Shown: positions 11,726 through 23,512, counted from the stretch's first letter. The stretch is 64,000 nucleotides of DNA from Rhynchosporium graminicola (GCA_900074885.1 FJUW01000033.1:556556-620555), one strand, 5' to 3'. The notes: generated by a model from the letters alone, not told the origin. Program-made: numbers and translations.

Positions 11726-12740
11726 TCTTGATCAATAAAAAACGTAACCCAAGAAAGACTACGCACGGTTTAAGAAGCCCGGGAAGTGAGATGGATGTCG
11801 AAGATTCGAGTTTTTCCATGTTCCATAGAGGAGGACGAGTAGGGGCATTTCTTATCATTATAGACGTTGTTGTGTGGACAAAGCACAAGTCCTGGAGAGC
11901 TATTTGTCTTGCGAGAATGGTTAGATGGACGATTTATCTACTATGACGACTGTTATAGTTTCTCAGAGCTACGGATGCATGGTATCATTGTCTTCGTCAG
12001 ACGGTGGAGGGACAGCAGAGGATAGACCGATGAGCGAGTTGCAATAGTTGCATAGACTGAGGGAAATTACTTGAATCGTATGTCCATTCATTTACGTACG
12101 AGCCAGCAAAATCTGTCGTTCTGTCCGCCAACCTGTCCCTTTTATGAGTCAGGTATTCTCTTCTATGTACAAGCCCACCACTCCTCCGCATGTACTACTC
12201 TTCTCTCCCCTCTTATATGTTTACACTCATTTCCCATACCGGCAAAGCAGCTGGACTATTTGCATCAACCATCTCCGCTCCCTCATACCATCCCATCGCA
12301 TCATGGCATTGGTCCATTCGCATTTGGAAAGAATGACCAGAAAATCCAAGACCCGCTGCCCACTGATTTACCCACTATCTAGTGCCGTCCATCCACCCTC
12401 CACCCCAAATATGCGTCTATAAATACAAATGTGAATCGAAGTAAAAGAAAACCGGAAGACCATGCTGAGTGACTGGTGGACACCGACCGGCAGGCCCACG
12501 TCAAAGGTGTCAATGACATGGGATGACTACATGCAAAGCTTCCACCACTCACCAAGTCCTCACCGAAAGACAGCCAGACACCTTTATCTTTTCAAGGATC
12601 GAGTCTAGGAGACCCAAGTCCGCAACGCTGCAAACGCCGACGCCAATCAGGAAAGGGTGGTAGGGCGTCCAATTTTTGTATAGGTGTATGTGTAAAGAAA
12701 GGTGTCGTGACATTCGTATTCGTCGGGAAAAGAAAGTGCA
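11726..12740. other. gene-free stretch downstream of the WSC gene
   Basis: This is the 3' flank of the minus-strand WSC gene. Several 60-100 codon frames on both strands (11728-11946, 12071-12422) lack domain resemblance. Confidence 0.4.
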
Positions 12741-14106
12741 TTAATCAGGGTTGGTGGCTCGAAGGATTCCACCGCCACTACCGGGGGTGACCATTCGCCT
12801 GGAGTAGTCGTGATCGTCTCGAATAGTGTTGACACTCTCTCGACTCTTATTATCGCCTCGTTGGTACACAGGAGAGAATGGATCTAATCTTTGGTCGACC
12901 GGAATCAATCTGCTCCTTCTGACTTCGGCAGACTCTCCAGGTTCCCATGTCTCTACTACTCGTCGACCATCGGTACCCAGAACATATCTCGAGTTTTCGC
13001 TCATGGTTCGTGATGGTACTGCTGCTGCCCCGAATCCCGCCGAGCTACCTCTCCGGCTCAGATCATCTGCACCTCCTGCTGCTTGGTCGCGACGACGTTT
13101 TCGGAGGAAGAAGAATACACCAGCGGCGATCATGGCGATTAATGCTACGAGACCAATGGTAAGTCCCACAGCGCCTCCAGTTCCAAGTCCACCACCACCG
13201 CCTTTGCTTTTCTGCGGGAGAGTATTGCTTGCTTGCGCGTTCGGAGGCACAGTTGGCGTAACCGTGACTGTACGTACTTGGCCTGTGATGGTCTGCAGAG
13301 ATGTGACTGGGGTTGGAGTCCATGTCGGTGATGTGGATGTGGAGGAGGTAGTGCGTCGACTCGAGGTGGTTGTTTCTGCTTCCTATGGATAGTCAGCATG
13401 GAATTATCTAGTCACCCTCAGTAGACGCGGTTCGCAGAACACATTGAGACGTGAAAAGAGGACCATACAGTTGAAGAAGAAGAAGAAGTGGAGCTGGTTG
13501 TCGGAGGGGGAGGAGGTACTACATCAGGGGTTATCGTTACCGTTGCCTGTCATATTTATAGTCAAAACATTGCCACAGGCGTAAAGAAGTCCCCAACGAT
13601 GAATACCAAAGACAGTGGGATTGGGACACTAACCTGAGGAGCGCTTGTAGAAGTAGACGTAGGTGCTGAACCTCCTTGTGTGCCCGAGATGGCTGCAGGT
13701 AACTTGATATATCCGAAGAGACTGGGACTCGTATTTCCACACAGCTCGGGCGCCCAACCTGGGCAGGCTTTATCGCAGCCTGTAGTCGTGTCGGCAGGAG
13801 CAAAGTTGGTACACCAACATCCTTGATATTGTACGATCGCCAAGGCGTATTTTACGGGTTGTTCAGCCTTTTGGCCATTACACCATTCGAAGCAGAGACT
13901 GTTCGATTGATAGATGCTTTCATCTACAGGGACATTCCGTCAGCATTTGTTCGCCCTCAGGGTTTGCATTCCTTACTTCTTGCAGTCGCTGCGGTATTGG
14001 ACGTCGAGCAGTACGGTTGATCAAACTGAGCGACGACATCGTGGGATAAGCCGAGGAGAAGCACGGCGAGGGAGGTGAAGTGTGACCGGAAGACTGAGAA
14101 GGCCAT
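12741..14106 (-). CDS. WSC-domain cell-wall stress sensor
   Basis: Four exons (14106-13977, 13923-13634, 13546-13469, 13382-12741) have introns of 53, 87 and 86 bp, giving 379 residues. The order is that of a fungal WSC sensor. A signal peptide (LAVLLLGLSHDVVAQ) comes first. Next is a Cys-rich WSC domain spanning the first two exons, with YCS, SLCFEWCNG, YQGCWCTNFAP, CDKACPGW and LCGN, ending at GYIKL. A Ser/Thr-rich likely O-mannosylated stalk follows. A single membrane segment (GLTIGLVALIAMIAAGVFFFL, about residues 259-279) precedes a stop-transfer RKRRR. The cytoplasmic tail has about 95 residues. Wsc proteins report wall stress to Rho1/Pkc1 in yeast; this gene probably does likewise, by inference. 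The upstream region is full of microsatellites, and a long 5' leader is possible. Confidence 0.85.
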
Positions 14107-14661
14107 GCTGTCGGTTGTTGAAGGGAAGTTCGAGCCTTGCAAAGGTTCGAAGTTGTTATTTGAGCGACACAGATGACGGGATCCGGCGAGAGGATTAACC
14201 GTGGAATGCAAACAAATCGGCGGGAATATCAATCAAGGTATCCCATTGGAACTGATCAGAGGAGGGTGAATCACCAGGCGATCACGGCCATAACACGATG
14301 GTGGACAGGCAGGGCCGGGCAGGGCGGTGATTGACTCGACGTGGATGATGCTGTCCGGTCGTGAGGGGAGGAGAGGTGGTGAGGTGGAGAGGTAGGGAGA
14401 GAGAGGTGAGGAGGAGGTGAGGTCGGAAGTGAAGTTGAAACGAGCGTGGAAAGATGGGATGGATTGATGGTGTGAGTGCGTGGGAAGGAAGGAAGGAAGG
14501 AAGCAAGGAAAGGGCAGAGCAGGTCAGGTCAGGTCAGGTCAGGTCTCAGGTCAGGGCAACCCGCGAGTGAGTGAGCGCAACGGTGGTGGATGGGGGAGAT
14601 GAGTTGAGGAGGGAGATCAGCACTTCTCTCTCTCTGTCTCTCTCTAGCCTCCTGTCCGGCC

Positions 14662-14697
14662 GGTTTGGTTTGGTTTGGTTTGGTTTGGTTTGGTTGG
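14662..14697. repeat. GGTTT pentanucleotide tract
   Basis: Seven tandem GGTTT/GGTTTG-phase units; near perfect. Confidence 0.9.
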
Positions 14698-15264
14698 ATC
14701 AAGCGTGAGCGTGTGAATTAGTCGACGCTCGAATCACGCTTGGTGTCTTGGGTCGGGTCGGCTTGAGTTGGGTTGGGTTGGGTTGGCTTGACGTTGCCGT
14801 GAAGATAGATAGATGCAGGTGGTGCAGGATCAGAAGAATCAGTCAACCTTGGGAAGGGATCGATCTAGCGGTAAACGGGTTGTGCTTGGATGCTTGGATG
14901 CTTGGATGCTTGGATCCGTGGATCTTCCTGCGGTACGGTACGGTACAGTGCGAGTCGAAAGATAAGTAGCGGCCGGCTGCTGCACCCCCTACCAGAGCAG
15001 AGAAGAAGATTTGGAAGAATGAATATCCTGCGGCCAGCGACGGAGAGGGAGGTGGAGAATGGACCAAGGCGGGTGAGCGAAGGAAAGATGGATCTTGGAA
15101 CTTGGAAGCAAGTCTTGGTTACGAAAAGCGGACAGCTACGTACGAAAGCGGACAGGACAATTAACTGACTTGGAGGAAAAAGGGAAAAGAGCCGAGGTTT
15201 ACGCAGCGGCCGGCCGGCCGGCGGTACAGTCATGTACTGTACGAACGAGTCAAAAAAACCCAGG

Positions 15265-15265
15265 C

Positions 15266-15310
<45 letters not shown>
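15265..15310. repeat. GATA tetranucleotide tract
   Basis: About 11 perfect AGAT/GATA units. Because each unit contains GATA it also offers a dense array of GATA cores, but this may be incidental. Confidence 0.9.
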
Positions 15311-15311
<1 letters not shown>

Positions 15312-15737
15312 CTAGCTGCACTGCAAGTAGCTGCGGCCCGGGGAGGGATGGAGGTCCCATTGAGGATTAGCGCGCGTATGATAAATATTATGCAGATGGA
15401 TGGACAGATCGATCAAGCGAGAAGAAGAGTGGGATGGATTGTACCTACAGTACAGTACGAACGTCTCTATACAGTACAGTACCTACCTACTGTACCCATC
15501 AATGATAAAGCGAAGGAAAGGGAATTATGCAAGTCTTGTCTCTCGGGTGGACGGGACCGGACGGGAGTCACTACAGTCCTACCTACCTACTACTACTCTC
15601 AGGCTGGCAAGAAGAAGACGGAAAGTCGATTCCCTCACTCCTTGCTACCTACCTACCTACCTACCTACCTAGGACAGTATCTAGTTGTGGTTTGACCTGC
15701 AAAAACATAACAACCACCCGCTTGAATCACAGCATGT

Positions 15738-15779
15738 CAGTCGAGTCGAGTCAAGTCAAGTCAAGTCAAGTCAAGTCAA
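15738..15779. repeat. GTCAA pentanucleotide tract
   Basis: Two GTCGA units grade into about six perfect GTCAA units, suggesting point mutation and spread within the tract. Confidence 0.85.
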
Positions 15780-17452
15780 AAAGTCATCAAGAATAAGAAT
15801 GCTGGCTGCAGAGTCATCATATGTGTCGACCCCCGTGTCGACCCTCGTATTACTTACTTACTTACTTCCTTACTTATACAATACCACCCTCCCTCCAGCA
15901 GGCACGCTCATGCAATTCTCCCATTCCGGTCTACTCTTGCGAATGGCCATGCAGCTAGCTAGCTGGCTGCTGTGTGTAGCTAGCTAGCTAACCAAGACGC
16001 CGACCGCGCCACACGGATGCAATCATTCAACAATACCCGAGCTCCCGGGGACACACCCGACCACTCCTCACCTCCTTCCTTCCCTCCTTTCGCAACACGA
16101 TCTCGGATTCTAAGGATATATAGATAAGTACGTCTTCCAGATTAGCGACCAAGCGGTCAAGACATCCTACCTAGACTAGGTACCCAGGTACTCCATCCCA
16201 AAAGGAGCAATAGTGAGGTTATGGAAGGGTCTCACCTGCAAAAGTCAACCGACGAACGAACGAACGCAAAGTCTAATTAATTGATGCCACGGAAAGCTTG
16301 ATGGGTTAGCGTCCTCGCGATACTTTTCGTGTGGACGACCGGTCAGTCGAGCCAGTCAAAAGCAGCAGCCAGCAAGCAAGCAGTTCGTGTTGATGGGGAC
16401 GGAGTAGGTAGGCAGGTACTTTCAATAAATACCTTATCTAATAATAAATATCACATGGGGGTTATCACATTCGTTCTCACGATATTCTCATTGATTGATA
16501 ACCATCCGCACCGCACAGCATCCAACAAACTGACATCACCCCTCCTCTCTCCTTTCTTTGGATACAGACATAGTCAGTCCTATGCATTCATCACATTTCA
16601 CAGATCACAATCCATCCCATCCCGCGCGTTTCAAGCAGCGCCACGAACCCACCCCTCTCAAGCTCGACGATCATCATCATCATCATTCTTCCTCCCCAAA
16701 ATCCTCATTGGCCCAACGCCCAGACCCAGACCCACATTCCAAAACGGCAACGGCGCCGCCGACGCCGAGATGAAGAGATGCCTCCTTTTCGCCCGGATAG
16801 GAAACGCTCTCCACTAGATACAATGGGCGTCTGACCGGATCCGGATCAGTCCATTTATTTGTGCACTCGTATTAGTACTTACTGAAACGTGCACTTCATT
16901 GAGCGGCTGTCCGTCCGTCCGTGTCTCTAAGAGACGAGCCTCCTTTCTTGAGGGTGCAAGATACAGTACAGTACGCACTGGGCGTCTCATAGGAGTATTT
17001 GCATCTCGAATAGGTGATTAGTGGTTAGCAAGGAGAGACTTGGGTGAGAGGATATCTGAGGAGTCCTTCATTAAACCACGTCCAGACGCTCACACGGCAA
17101 GTTGAGATACGCAAAAGTACATCATCGCTGTCAATGACATACATCTATCGATCGAGGCTATACCTAAGAGATAGATAGGTATTGAAAGGCGTCGAATCTC
17201 CTCCCCTCTGTCAACACGGAATTGAATTGAATCCTTGAAGATACCGTTCCGTTCCGTATGGTACTGTACGGTACTGTACCTACCCCCAGGCCGAGACAAC
17301 GAATCACGGTAAAACTTCGCTCCGCTGCTCTCCGCTTACGCCATTCTCTCCCTCTTCAAAGCAGCGGTGCTCACGCTCATCGCACGCTCGCTGCTTTGTT
17401 TTCGAGGGCGCAATAACAGCATAATAATAACAACAACACACTACTTGATGAA

Positions 17453-17483
17453 GTATCTATCTATCTATCTATCTATCTATCTA
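17453..17483. repeat. TATC tetranucleotide tract
   Basis: About seven CTAT/TATC units. The unit is the reverse complement of the GATA tract at 15265, so the two could pair as an inverted repeat 2.1 kb apart. Confidence 0.9.
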
Positions 17484-18003
17484 GGGATTCAAGTCCGCGT
17501 CGCAGGGTCTTTCTCTCTCTTCTCTTCTCTTTTTATTCATTCGTGGGTTTGCTTGCTTCCTTCCTTCCTTCCTTTCTTTCTACGATTCACATTAGGGAGA
17601 GAAAGTAAATAGACTGCTTGGGAACAGAGATTTTAACACTAAGAAGATACGTATTTCTCATTTTTGCTTCAGAGGGAATTTCGATAGGGTCTAAAGGAAC
17701 GTCGTTCGCGTTTTCATACTCTAGCGAGATACGTTTCAGCTTGAGGCCGGATTGACTAGGCTCTTGATGTGACGCTGCGTTTGAAATGAATCGAGCAAGT
17801 CAATGTCAAGAGATACGATCGTTGTATACCTATCTACCTACCTACCTACCTTTATGATAGCTCGTTGTCAGATCAGTCAATCATTAGATTTATTCTTACA
17901 CCACTCTCTCTAATCCTCAACATCCTCCATCCAATATCCCTTACCCACCCACTCAACCCCTCATCCTCTCTATATACAAAACCACACATCTCCACATCTC
18001 ACC

Positions 18004-19062
18004 CTACAACTTCGCCGACGTCGCCCCCATCCCACCCATCTCCTCCATCCCCACCTCACTCGTGCACAAGATACACGTATCCCTCAAACTACCCACTCTA
18101 TACCTCTTATTTACATCCTGGTACTCCTCACTCGCAAGCATATCCGCAAAAAGCCAGAGACTCGGATAATGCGCGAGTGCGATCTCATCCCAACCCTCTC
18201 CTTTCACATCCTCTCCCTCGTCCTGGTTCCCTCCCGTGTCGGAAGTTACCACACTCCCCACGATCTTCGCATTTCCACCTCGCGAGCTGCCCGCGGATGC
18301 TGCGTACGCGGCGCCGTATTTGAGATATTCTGGTTTGCGCCCTGGTTTGAAAGCGAGGAGGTTGAGCATGCTCACAGCTCCTTCCGCCTCTCTCGTTCCG
18401 GAAGATGTGAAAATTTCAATCCAGGATAATAACTCCGGACTTAATTCCAAATCTTGCGAACTTTCCGGCATCTTGCCTTCTTTTTTTCTCCTTTCTTTCA
18501 AACTGTCCAAGGCTCCTTTTAAGGGCTTTACATCGCCTTTCTCAGGATGTAGTAAGCGCGCGTTTTTGGAAGCGTAGTTTTCCAAGAGGCGGGATGGGAT
18601 GCCGGCTTCGAGGCTCCAGTGATGGGTGATTTGGTGTTGAAGGCTTGAGGGGAGGGGGGAAGAGAGTGAGGGGAGGATGAGCGGGATGTCCCAGTGGATG
18701 TTTTGAGCGAGGAGGGGGATGGTGGAGAGGTGCGATGGGAGGATTATCCAGCGGATTACGCGGGAGATGGTTAGAGGTTCTGTGGAGGTGTTTAGTATGA
18801 AGGAAATACTTGGGTGGGATTGGAGTCTGGGTAATTAGGAGGAAAAAATCCTGGGCTGGGGATATCGAGATTTCTTGGGTTGATTTACGTACTTAGGGAG
18901 GTGGAGGAGAGGGTTTGTAGGAAGGTCGAGAGGGGCACGGAGAGGGAGAGAAGGTGGATCGTGCAGATTGGCATTTCGAGAAGAGGGAGCTATCAACTTC
19001 GAAGAATGATCATGGAATCTATTGGCAGACAAACAGTCAATGAGCTTGAACTTGCAGAGCAT
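18004..19062 (-). CDS. DUF1330-like protein (dimeric alpha/beta barrel superfamily)
   Basis: Two exons (19062-18893 and 18826-18004) with a 66-bp intron give 330 residues. The N-terminal half is not recognised. It has W/H-rich helical sequence such as RVIRWIILPSHLSTIPLLAQ and LQHQITHHWSLEAGIPSRLL. The C-terminal half has the pattern of fungal DUF1330-like proteins: SMLNLLAFKPG, then YLKYGAAYA, GGNAKIVG, WDEIALAHYPS, FADMLASEEYQDVN and a final RDTCILCTSEV. DUF1330 proteins share the ferredoxin-like dimeric alpha/beta barrel fold; their reactions are mostly unknown. The family assignment is from memory of the motif pattern. There is no signal peptide. An additional upstream exon cannot be excluded. 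Confidence 0.65.
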
Positions 19063-19963
19063 TGTGTTGTAGCTCTCACAAGCTGTAAAGCTGTTGCAAG
19101 CTGTTGATATGGAGGGGCAAAGTCCGGGGAAGCTTGAAGCTACCCCCCCGCTGTGCCCACTCGCGGGTCACTGATGCGTAATCCTGAGCACGGCCGAGGT
19201 TTCAGATCAGTGCAGGTGGGCAACAGCGATCAATCAATACGATCGGACCAGCCTCTGAGTTCAACAGCATCTTAATCAGCGTCGAGTGCAGTATCGGGAG
19301 CAACCAAACCAAAAGGACCTCTTCGGAAGCGGTTCATCGCGACAGAGAAGATTGAAGCAAAGGAATCTTCGGTCTAGCCTGCCATGCCCTGCCCTGGCTG
19401 GCACTAGGTTCTAGACTCGTGGAAAGCAACTTCGCAAGGTTCTTCAATCCTTCACATGCCGCCATGTCTCTTCATCACCATAGCGACCCAGCCCCCTGCA
19501 CATCTTCCATGGCGTAAGCCCTTGACCCCGAACATGAGGGGTTTCAAGTCCCCTAATTGGTCGAACGAGCGAAAATGAGTGAAGCTTGGGGCGAAGCGCA
19601 TGTTTACATGGGCTAAGCAATAAGATGGCTGGGTCGCTTTGAGGGTCGGAGTTCTGATCACTGATCTGCTCTGCTTATACACTCCATATTTCTTTTGGTG
19701 ATCTTCTGACGATTTGACGGAAACATCGATACGCGTTTGTGGCTCCTGAATTGGTCGTTTGTTCGAAGGAAGAATCGGACATTGGTTTGTTGTTTTCGGT
19801 TGAGCCAGTACACAAACGGGACGGCGCATCAGACACGAGACAATTCGATACCATTCCGACGGGAAGGACAACAAATGCGCCGATGATGTGATCGAAATAC
19901 GAGACTATCCGACGTATCCATTATCTCTATTATTAACCATCGCTCTGGACAGCGCATCCCACT
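19063..19963. other. divergent intergenic region
   Basis: This is the shared 5' flank of the DUF1330-like gene (minus) and the kelch gene (plus). A 140-codon minus frame (19452-19874) shows no domain. No repeats were seen. Confidence 0.4.
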
Positions 19964-22900
19964 ATGAAGAACCTCATCGCTGTCCTCTGGACATGCCTCT
20001 TCCTCCAGATGGCCACTCCCCAGTCCCTACCCTACAATCCAACAAGTATTCTTCTCCCTCCAGCGACATCCAAGTCTAGGGATCTTGCATACGCTTTCAT
20101 CCAAAGTGGATCCGAAGCAGCTCAGTTTGTGTCACTTAATATATCCTCGACCATATCCCTATCAAATCTAACCCTCGATATCATCTCTTCGGATCTGGCC
20201 TTCCTCAGTAACACAAGCAATGCATTCGTACCATCCATATCCTCTCTAGGGCAAATATCAGTCTACACAGGATCTTGCGCAACATCTAGCAGCGCCGCAC
20301 TATGGCGCTTCACTCCCTCCAATACAAGTACAATCGGCGAGGGAACATGGGAGGAAGAAACCACCACCGCCGGCAGCACAGGCACAACTGCTCTCCCAGG
20401 CGCGGACTTCCTCTCTACAGCCTTCAGTTTCTCAACACTGGTCAATGCCGCTGCTTCGCAAACAAAGATCTATGTCTTTGGTGGCATGTGTCCGACTGAA
20501 GCAGCCACGACTTCAACATGGCAATCTGCGGCATCGTACTCGAATCAAATGCTACGGCTTACGCCCTCGACAGCCTCCGAGGAGACGACTTATACTCTGG
20601 ATATTCCGACAAGTCGAGGACCACCAATTGCTGAAGCTGGCTTCTCGATTACTGGTTTGGCACCGACGTACGCGAATGGATCGGGGATCCAGACACAGCA
20701 GCAGAGCTTTGTGTTAGTGGGTGGACATACACAAAATGCCTTTATCAATATGAGTCAGGTTGCTATATGGAGTCTTCCAGAAGAGAGCTGGAGTTTCGTC
20801 ACTGTGGATGCGCCTGGGACTTCAAAGGGAACTACGGAATTGGCTGTCAAGAGCACAATTATGGATATTGATAGTCGATCAGGGCATACGGCTGTTTTGA
20901 CGGAGGATGGTTCGAGTGTTATTGTTTATGGAGGCTGGGTTGGAGATGTTTCTCAGAAAGCGAATCCGCAACTTGCTGTCTTGCACCTAGGCCAGGGGTT
21001 CGGAGGGGCAGGAGACTGGAAATGGAATATCCCGGATCAACAACTGTCTGGGAGTGGGCTGTATGGCCATGGTGCCGTCATGCTTCCTGGGAATGTCATG
21101 ATGGTACTTGGTGGCTCTAAAATTCCGACTTCTGGAAACTCGAAAAGAGATACCGCTTCGGGAGTTCAAGCTCAATTCTTCAATGCTACCAGTATGACTT
21201 GGGTCAAGGATTATACCAATCCTGCATATGTGGCCGCTATAGCCAGCAAATCGGCCAGCGCTGCTTCGGCATCAAAATCAAAGTCAACCTCAAAGAGAGT
21301 TGGACTAGGTGCGGGCCTCGGCCTGGGACTGGCTGCCATCATCGGTGCTATTTTGGTATACTTCTGTTACAACCGTCGCCTCAATCATAGGAGAAAAGCT
21401 TCCCGTGAGAAAGATCTTCGAGATCTCAGTATCGGAGCTGCGAACTTCTATGAGTCTCCTAGCCGAGGAATGACCCAGAGTGGTGGATTTCCGTGGTCCA
21501 ATGGACGCTGGAATGGGCGTAACGAGAACGGTGAAAGCGTTGGTCCCGTCTACGATTCCAATAGTGCTGTGGCTGGTTATGAGAATCTGAACGCAGGTAC
21601 ACATGGACTTGGGGACAGAAGTCAGATTCCACCTCCTCCGAAGCAAATCCCTCGCAAACCACTACATTCCAGAAATGCCCGAGGAGCTTACCAACCCACA
21701 CCCAACTTCGATTTCAACAGTGGCACTGGCCGAGCGAACAGTCTTGGCACTGCTGGGCCGATCCATCCAATATATGAAGCAGACGAAGATGACCAAACAC
21801 ACCACCCAATCAACGGTGTTGGTATCGCTATTGGAGATCCAGACTTCACGCCAGGTCAAGCTGCCGAGAGGAGTCGTTATTCTGATCCCTTCAAAGACCC
21901 TCCACCAGCCAATTTCTCAGTACCAATACGTCGAAACCGCAGCGTTAGTAGCTCGGAAGCCGAAAGTCCAGCACAGTCCCGGGAGCGCGAGATCCAAGAA
22001 TGGGTTTCCGACTGGGCAGCTGCAGATGCTCTTCTCAATTCTCAAGCACGATCCCATTCGAACGTCGGAAGGATCTCTCCTACCCGACGAGCACAACTCA
22101 TAGCCGCTACAACAGTAGCCACTTCCGTGACAGGCGAAGAAGACAGCCGAACAGCGAGCAATCTAAGTGAACGTACAGATCGCAGTATCAATGTATCCAC
22201 AGTCAGCGTCTCCCGCTCAGGATCAAGTTCTCAAGGCCGTTCTCGCTCCGATTCTCTACGGGGCTTCATCACAGGCTTCAACCCCTTCGCATCCCCCGTT
22301 ACGGGCAGTGCAAACACAAATCTCTCCCCTACCTTCGACCCGCAAACCGGGCTTCTGATGCCCGGGAGTGCAGGCAGTGGTTCCTCAAACTCTTTCAATA
22401 CCGCACGCACCAGTTTCCCCGCCTTACAAGCAGAAGGCGAAACTCTCCTCCCGCGACCTCATGATGAGTACGGAAATGGAGAGTACTCGCCGACTCGTTC
22501 CCAACACGAAGAAAGCCAAGGCAGTCCTTCCAAGAACAAACCTATCATGCTCAACAAAACTCGCGCTGGCTGGTTGGGCAGTCTGCGTAGGGTTTTCAAT
22601 TCATCAGATGCTCAAGCTGGAGCGCCATTTAACCCCCACTCTCCAATTTATAGAGATGTGAGTCCCGTGCGCGAAGGCATGGTAGGAGGTGCACAACCTC
22701 GTCGCACAGTCAGCGCAGGCGCTACGCTCTGGAGGAGAAAACAGGGGAAGAGCGATTGGGACGATAGTGCAGATTTTTCTACCGGTGACAATACTCGTTC
22801 GAACACCTTCAACAGTGATGGTCCGCCTCAATTCCAGAGGCATTATACTGATAAGCCTTTCTCCGGTAGCGGGTATGATAGGCGGTCTGGTGATGATGAC

Positions 22901-23512
22901 GACTACGATGAATGGGATATCGAACGCGCGGTCGAAAATCGTGTGGTGCAGGTTATGTTCACAGTGCCGAAGGAAAAACTGAGAGTTGTCAACGCGGACG
23001 AGGACTCCAGAAGTGATTCAGCTAGCAGTGTAGCGGGAGGGAGTCTGAGGAGTAAGAAGGGCAGTGGGAGGAGTAGGCTTGCAGGTCTAGTGCCGATTTC
23101 TGCGGTGCCTTCTCACCATGTGGAGGGAGGCGGGGAGAGAGAGGAGTTGTTGGTCATGGATCTTGATCGTGATCTAGACCTATCGTTACAAACACCAAAA
23201 TCGGAACACCCTCCAGAACGGCTTGTAGACGTTCCGCCCACGCCGCCCCCTACTACCGAGCCCGTGCTCGACCAGAAACAGAAAGACAAAAATTTCGTGT
23301 TTGATCATGACGCAGAGGTTCGGAGCGAGAAAGATAAGAGAAAGATGACAGAACGAGAACGTGTAAGAGAGATGGAGAAGGAGATGGCGAGGGAAATGCA
23401 GAGAGAGGAAATGAATAGTCCGGATAGGAAAAGGGAGGCAGCTAAGAAGAGTAGGGTGGCGGAGCGCGTGGAGGATATTGAGAGGAGGGGAAGTCCTGAA
23501 CGATTGGTTTGA
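19964..23512 (+). CDS. kelch-repeat membrane protein with long disordered cytoplasmic tail
   Basis: A single uninterrupted frame of 1182 residues starting at ATG 19964. A signal peptide (LIAVLWTCLFLQMATPQ) leads into an N-glycosylation-rich (NxS/T) extracellular part with kelch beta-propeller blades: IYVFGG (about residue 168), FVLVGG (248), VIVYGG (318) and VMMVLGG (378). One membrane segment (GLGLGLAAIIGAILVYFCY, about 450-468) is followed by a basic stop. About 700 residues of Ser/Pro/Arg-rich, probably disordered cytoplasmic tail follow. A highly charged helix near the C-terminus (TERERVREMEKEMAREM) may be coiled coil. The topology is that of a surface sensor or polarity protein; kelch propellers typically bind proteins or glycans. 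No specific homologue is claimed. The lack of introns over 3.5 kb is notable in this intron-rich neighbourhood. Confidence 0.8.
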   Translation: MKNLIAVLWTCLFLQMATPQSLPYNPTSILLPPATSKSRDLAYAFIQSGSEAAQFVSLNISSTISLSNLTLDIISSDLAFLSNTSNAFVPSISSLGQISVYTGSCATSSSAALWRFTPSNTSTIGEGTWEEETTTAGSTGTTALPGADFLSTAFSFSTLVNAAASQTKIYVFGGMCPTEAATTSTWQSAASYSNQMLRLTPSTASEETTYTLDIPTSRGPPIAEAGFSITGLAPTYANGSGIQTQQQSFVLVGGHTQNAFINMSQVAIWSLPEESWSFVTVDAPGTSKGTTELAVKSTIMDIDSRSGHTAVLTEDGSSVIVYGGWVGDVSQKANPQLAVLHLGQGFGGAGDWKWNIPDQQLSGSGLYGHGAVMLPGNVMMVLGGSKIPTSGNSKRDTASGVQAQFFNATSMTWVKDYTNPAYVAAIASKSASAASASKSKSTSKRVGLGAGLGLGLAAIIGAILVYFCYNRRLNHRRKASREKDLRDLSIGAANFYESPSRGMTQSGGFPWSNGRWNGRNENGESVGPVYDSNSAVAGYENLNAGTHGLGDRSQIPPPPKQIPRKPLHSRNARGAYQPTPNFDFNSGTGRANSLGTAGPIHPIYEADEDDQTHHPINGVGIAIGDPDFTPGQAAERSRYSDPFKDPPPANFSVPIRRNRSVSSSEAESPAQSREREIQEWVSDWAAADALLNSQARSHSNVGRISPTRRAQLIAATTVATSVTGEEDSRTASNLSERTDRSINVSTVSVSRSGSSSQGRSRSDSLRGFITGFNPFASPVTGSANTNLSPTFDPQTGLLMPGSAGSGSSNSFNTARTSFPALQAEGETLLPRPHDEYGNGEYSPTRSQHEESQGSPSKNKPIMLNKTRAGWLGSLRRVFNSSDAQAGAPFNPHSPIYRDVSPVREGMVGGAQPRRTVSAGATLWRRKQGKSDWDDSADFSTGDNTRSNTFNSDGPPQFQRHYTDKPFSGSGYDRRSGDDDDYDEWDIERAVENRVVQVMFTVPKEKLRVVNADEDSRSDSASSVAGGSLRSKKGSGRSRLAGLVPISAVPSHHVEGGGEREELLVMDLDRDLDLSLQTPKSEHPPERLVDVPPTPPPTTEPVLDQKQKDKNFVFDHDAEVRSEKDKRKMTERERVREMEKEMAREMQREEMNSPDRKREAAKKSRVAERVEDIERRGSPERLV

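Larger units (their letters stand above)
14107..18003. other. microsatellite-dense intergenic region
   Basis: About 3.9 kb without a supportable gene but with at least a dozen tandem tracts of different unit: AGGTC (14519-14554), TC (about 14622-14646), GGTTT (14662-14697), GGTTG (about 14767-14787), an octamer GCTTGGAT (14884-14915), GATA (15265-15310), CTAC (15645-15671), GTCAA (15738-15779), TTAC (about 15850-15870), TAGC (about 15953-15990), TATC (17453-17483) and CTAC (17833-17852). GTACTGTAC/TACAGTAC words recur near 14935, 15228, 15450-15495, 16970 and 17260-17283. Frames across the region are repeat-driven. Confidence 0.75.

Noticed and set aside
12826..13392. 188-codon plus frame
   Set aside because: Antisense shadow of the last WSC exon.
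11385..17852. CRISPR-like array
   Set aside because: The repeats are simple tandem microsatellites without spacers, and the genome is eukaryotic.
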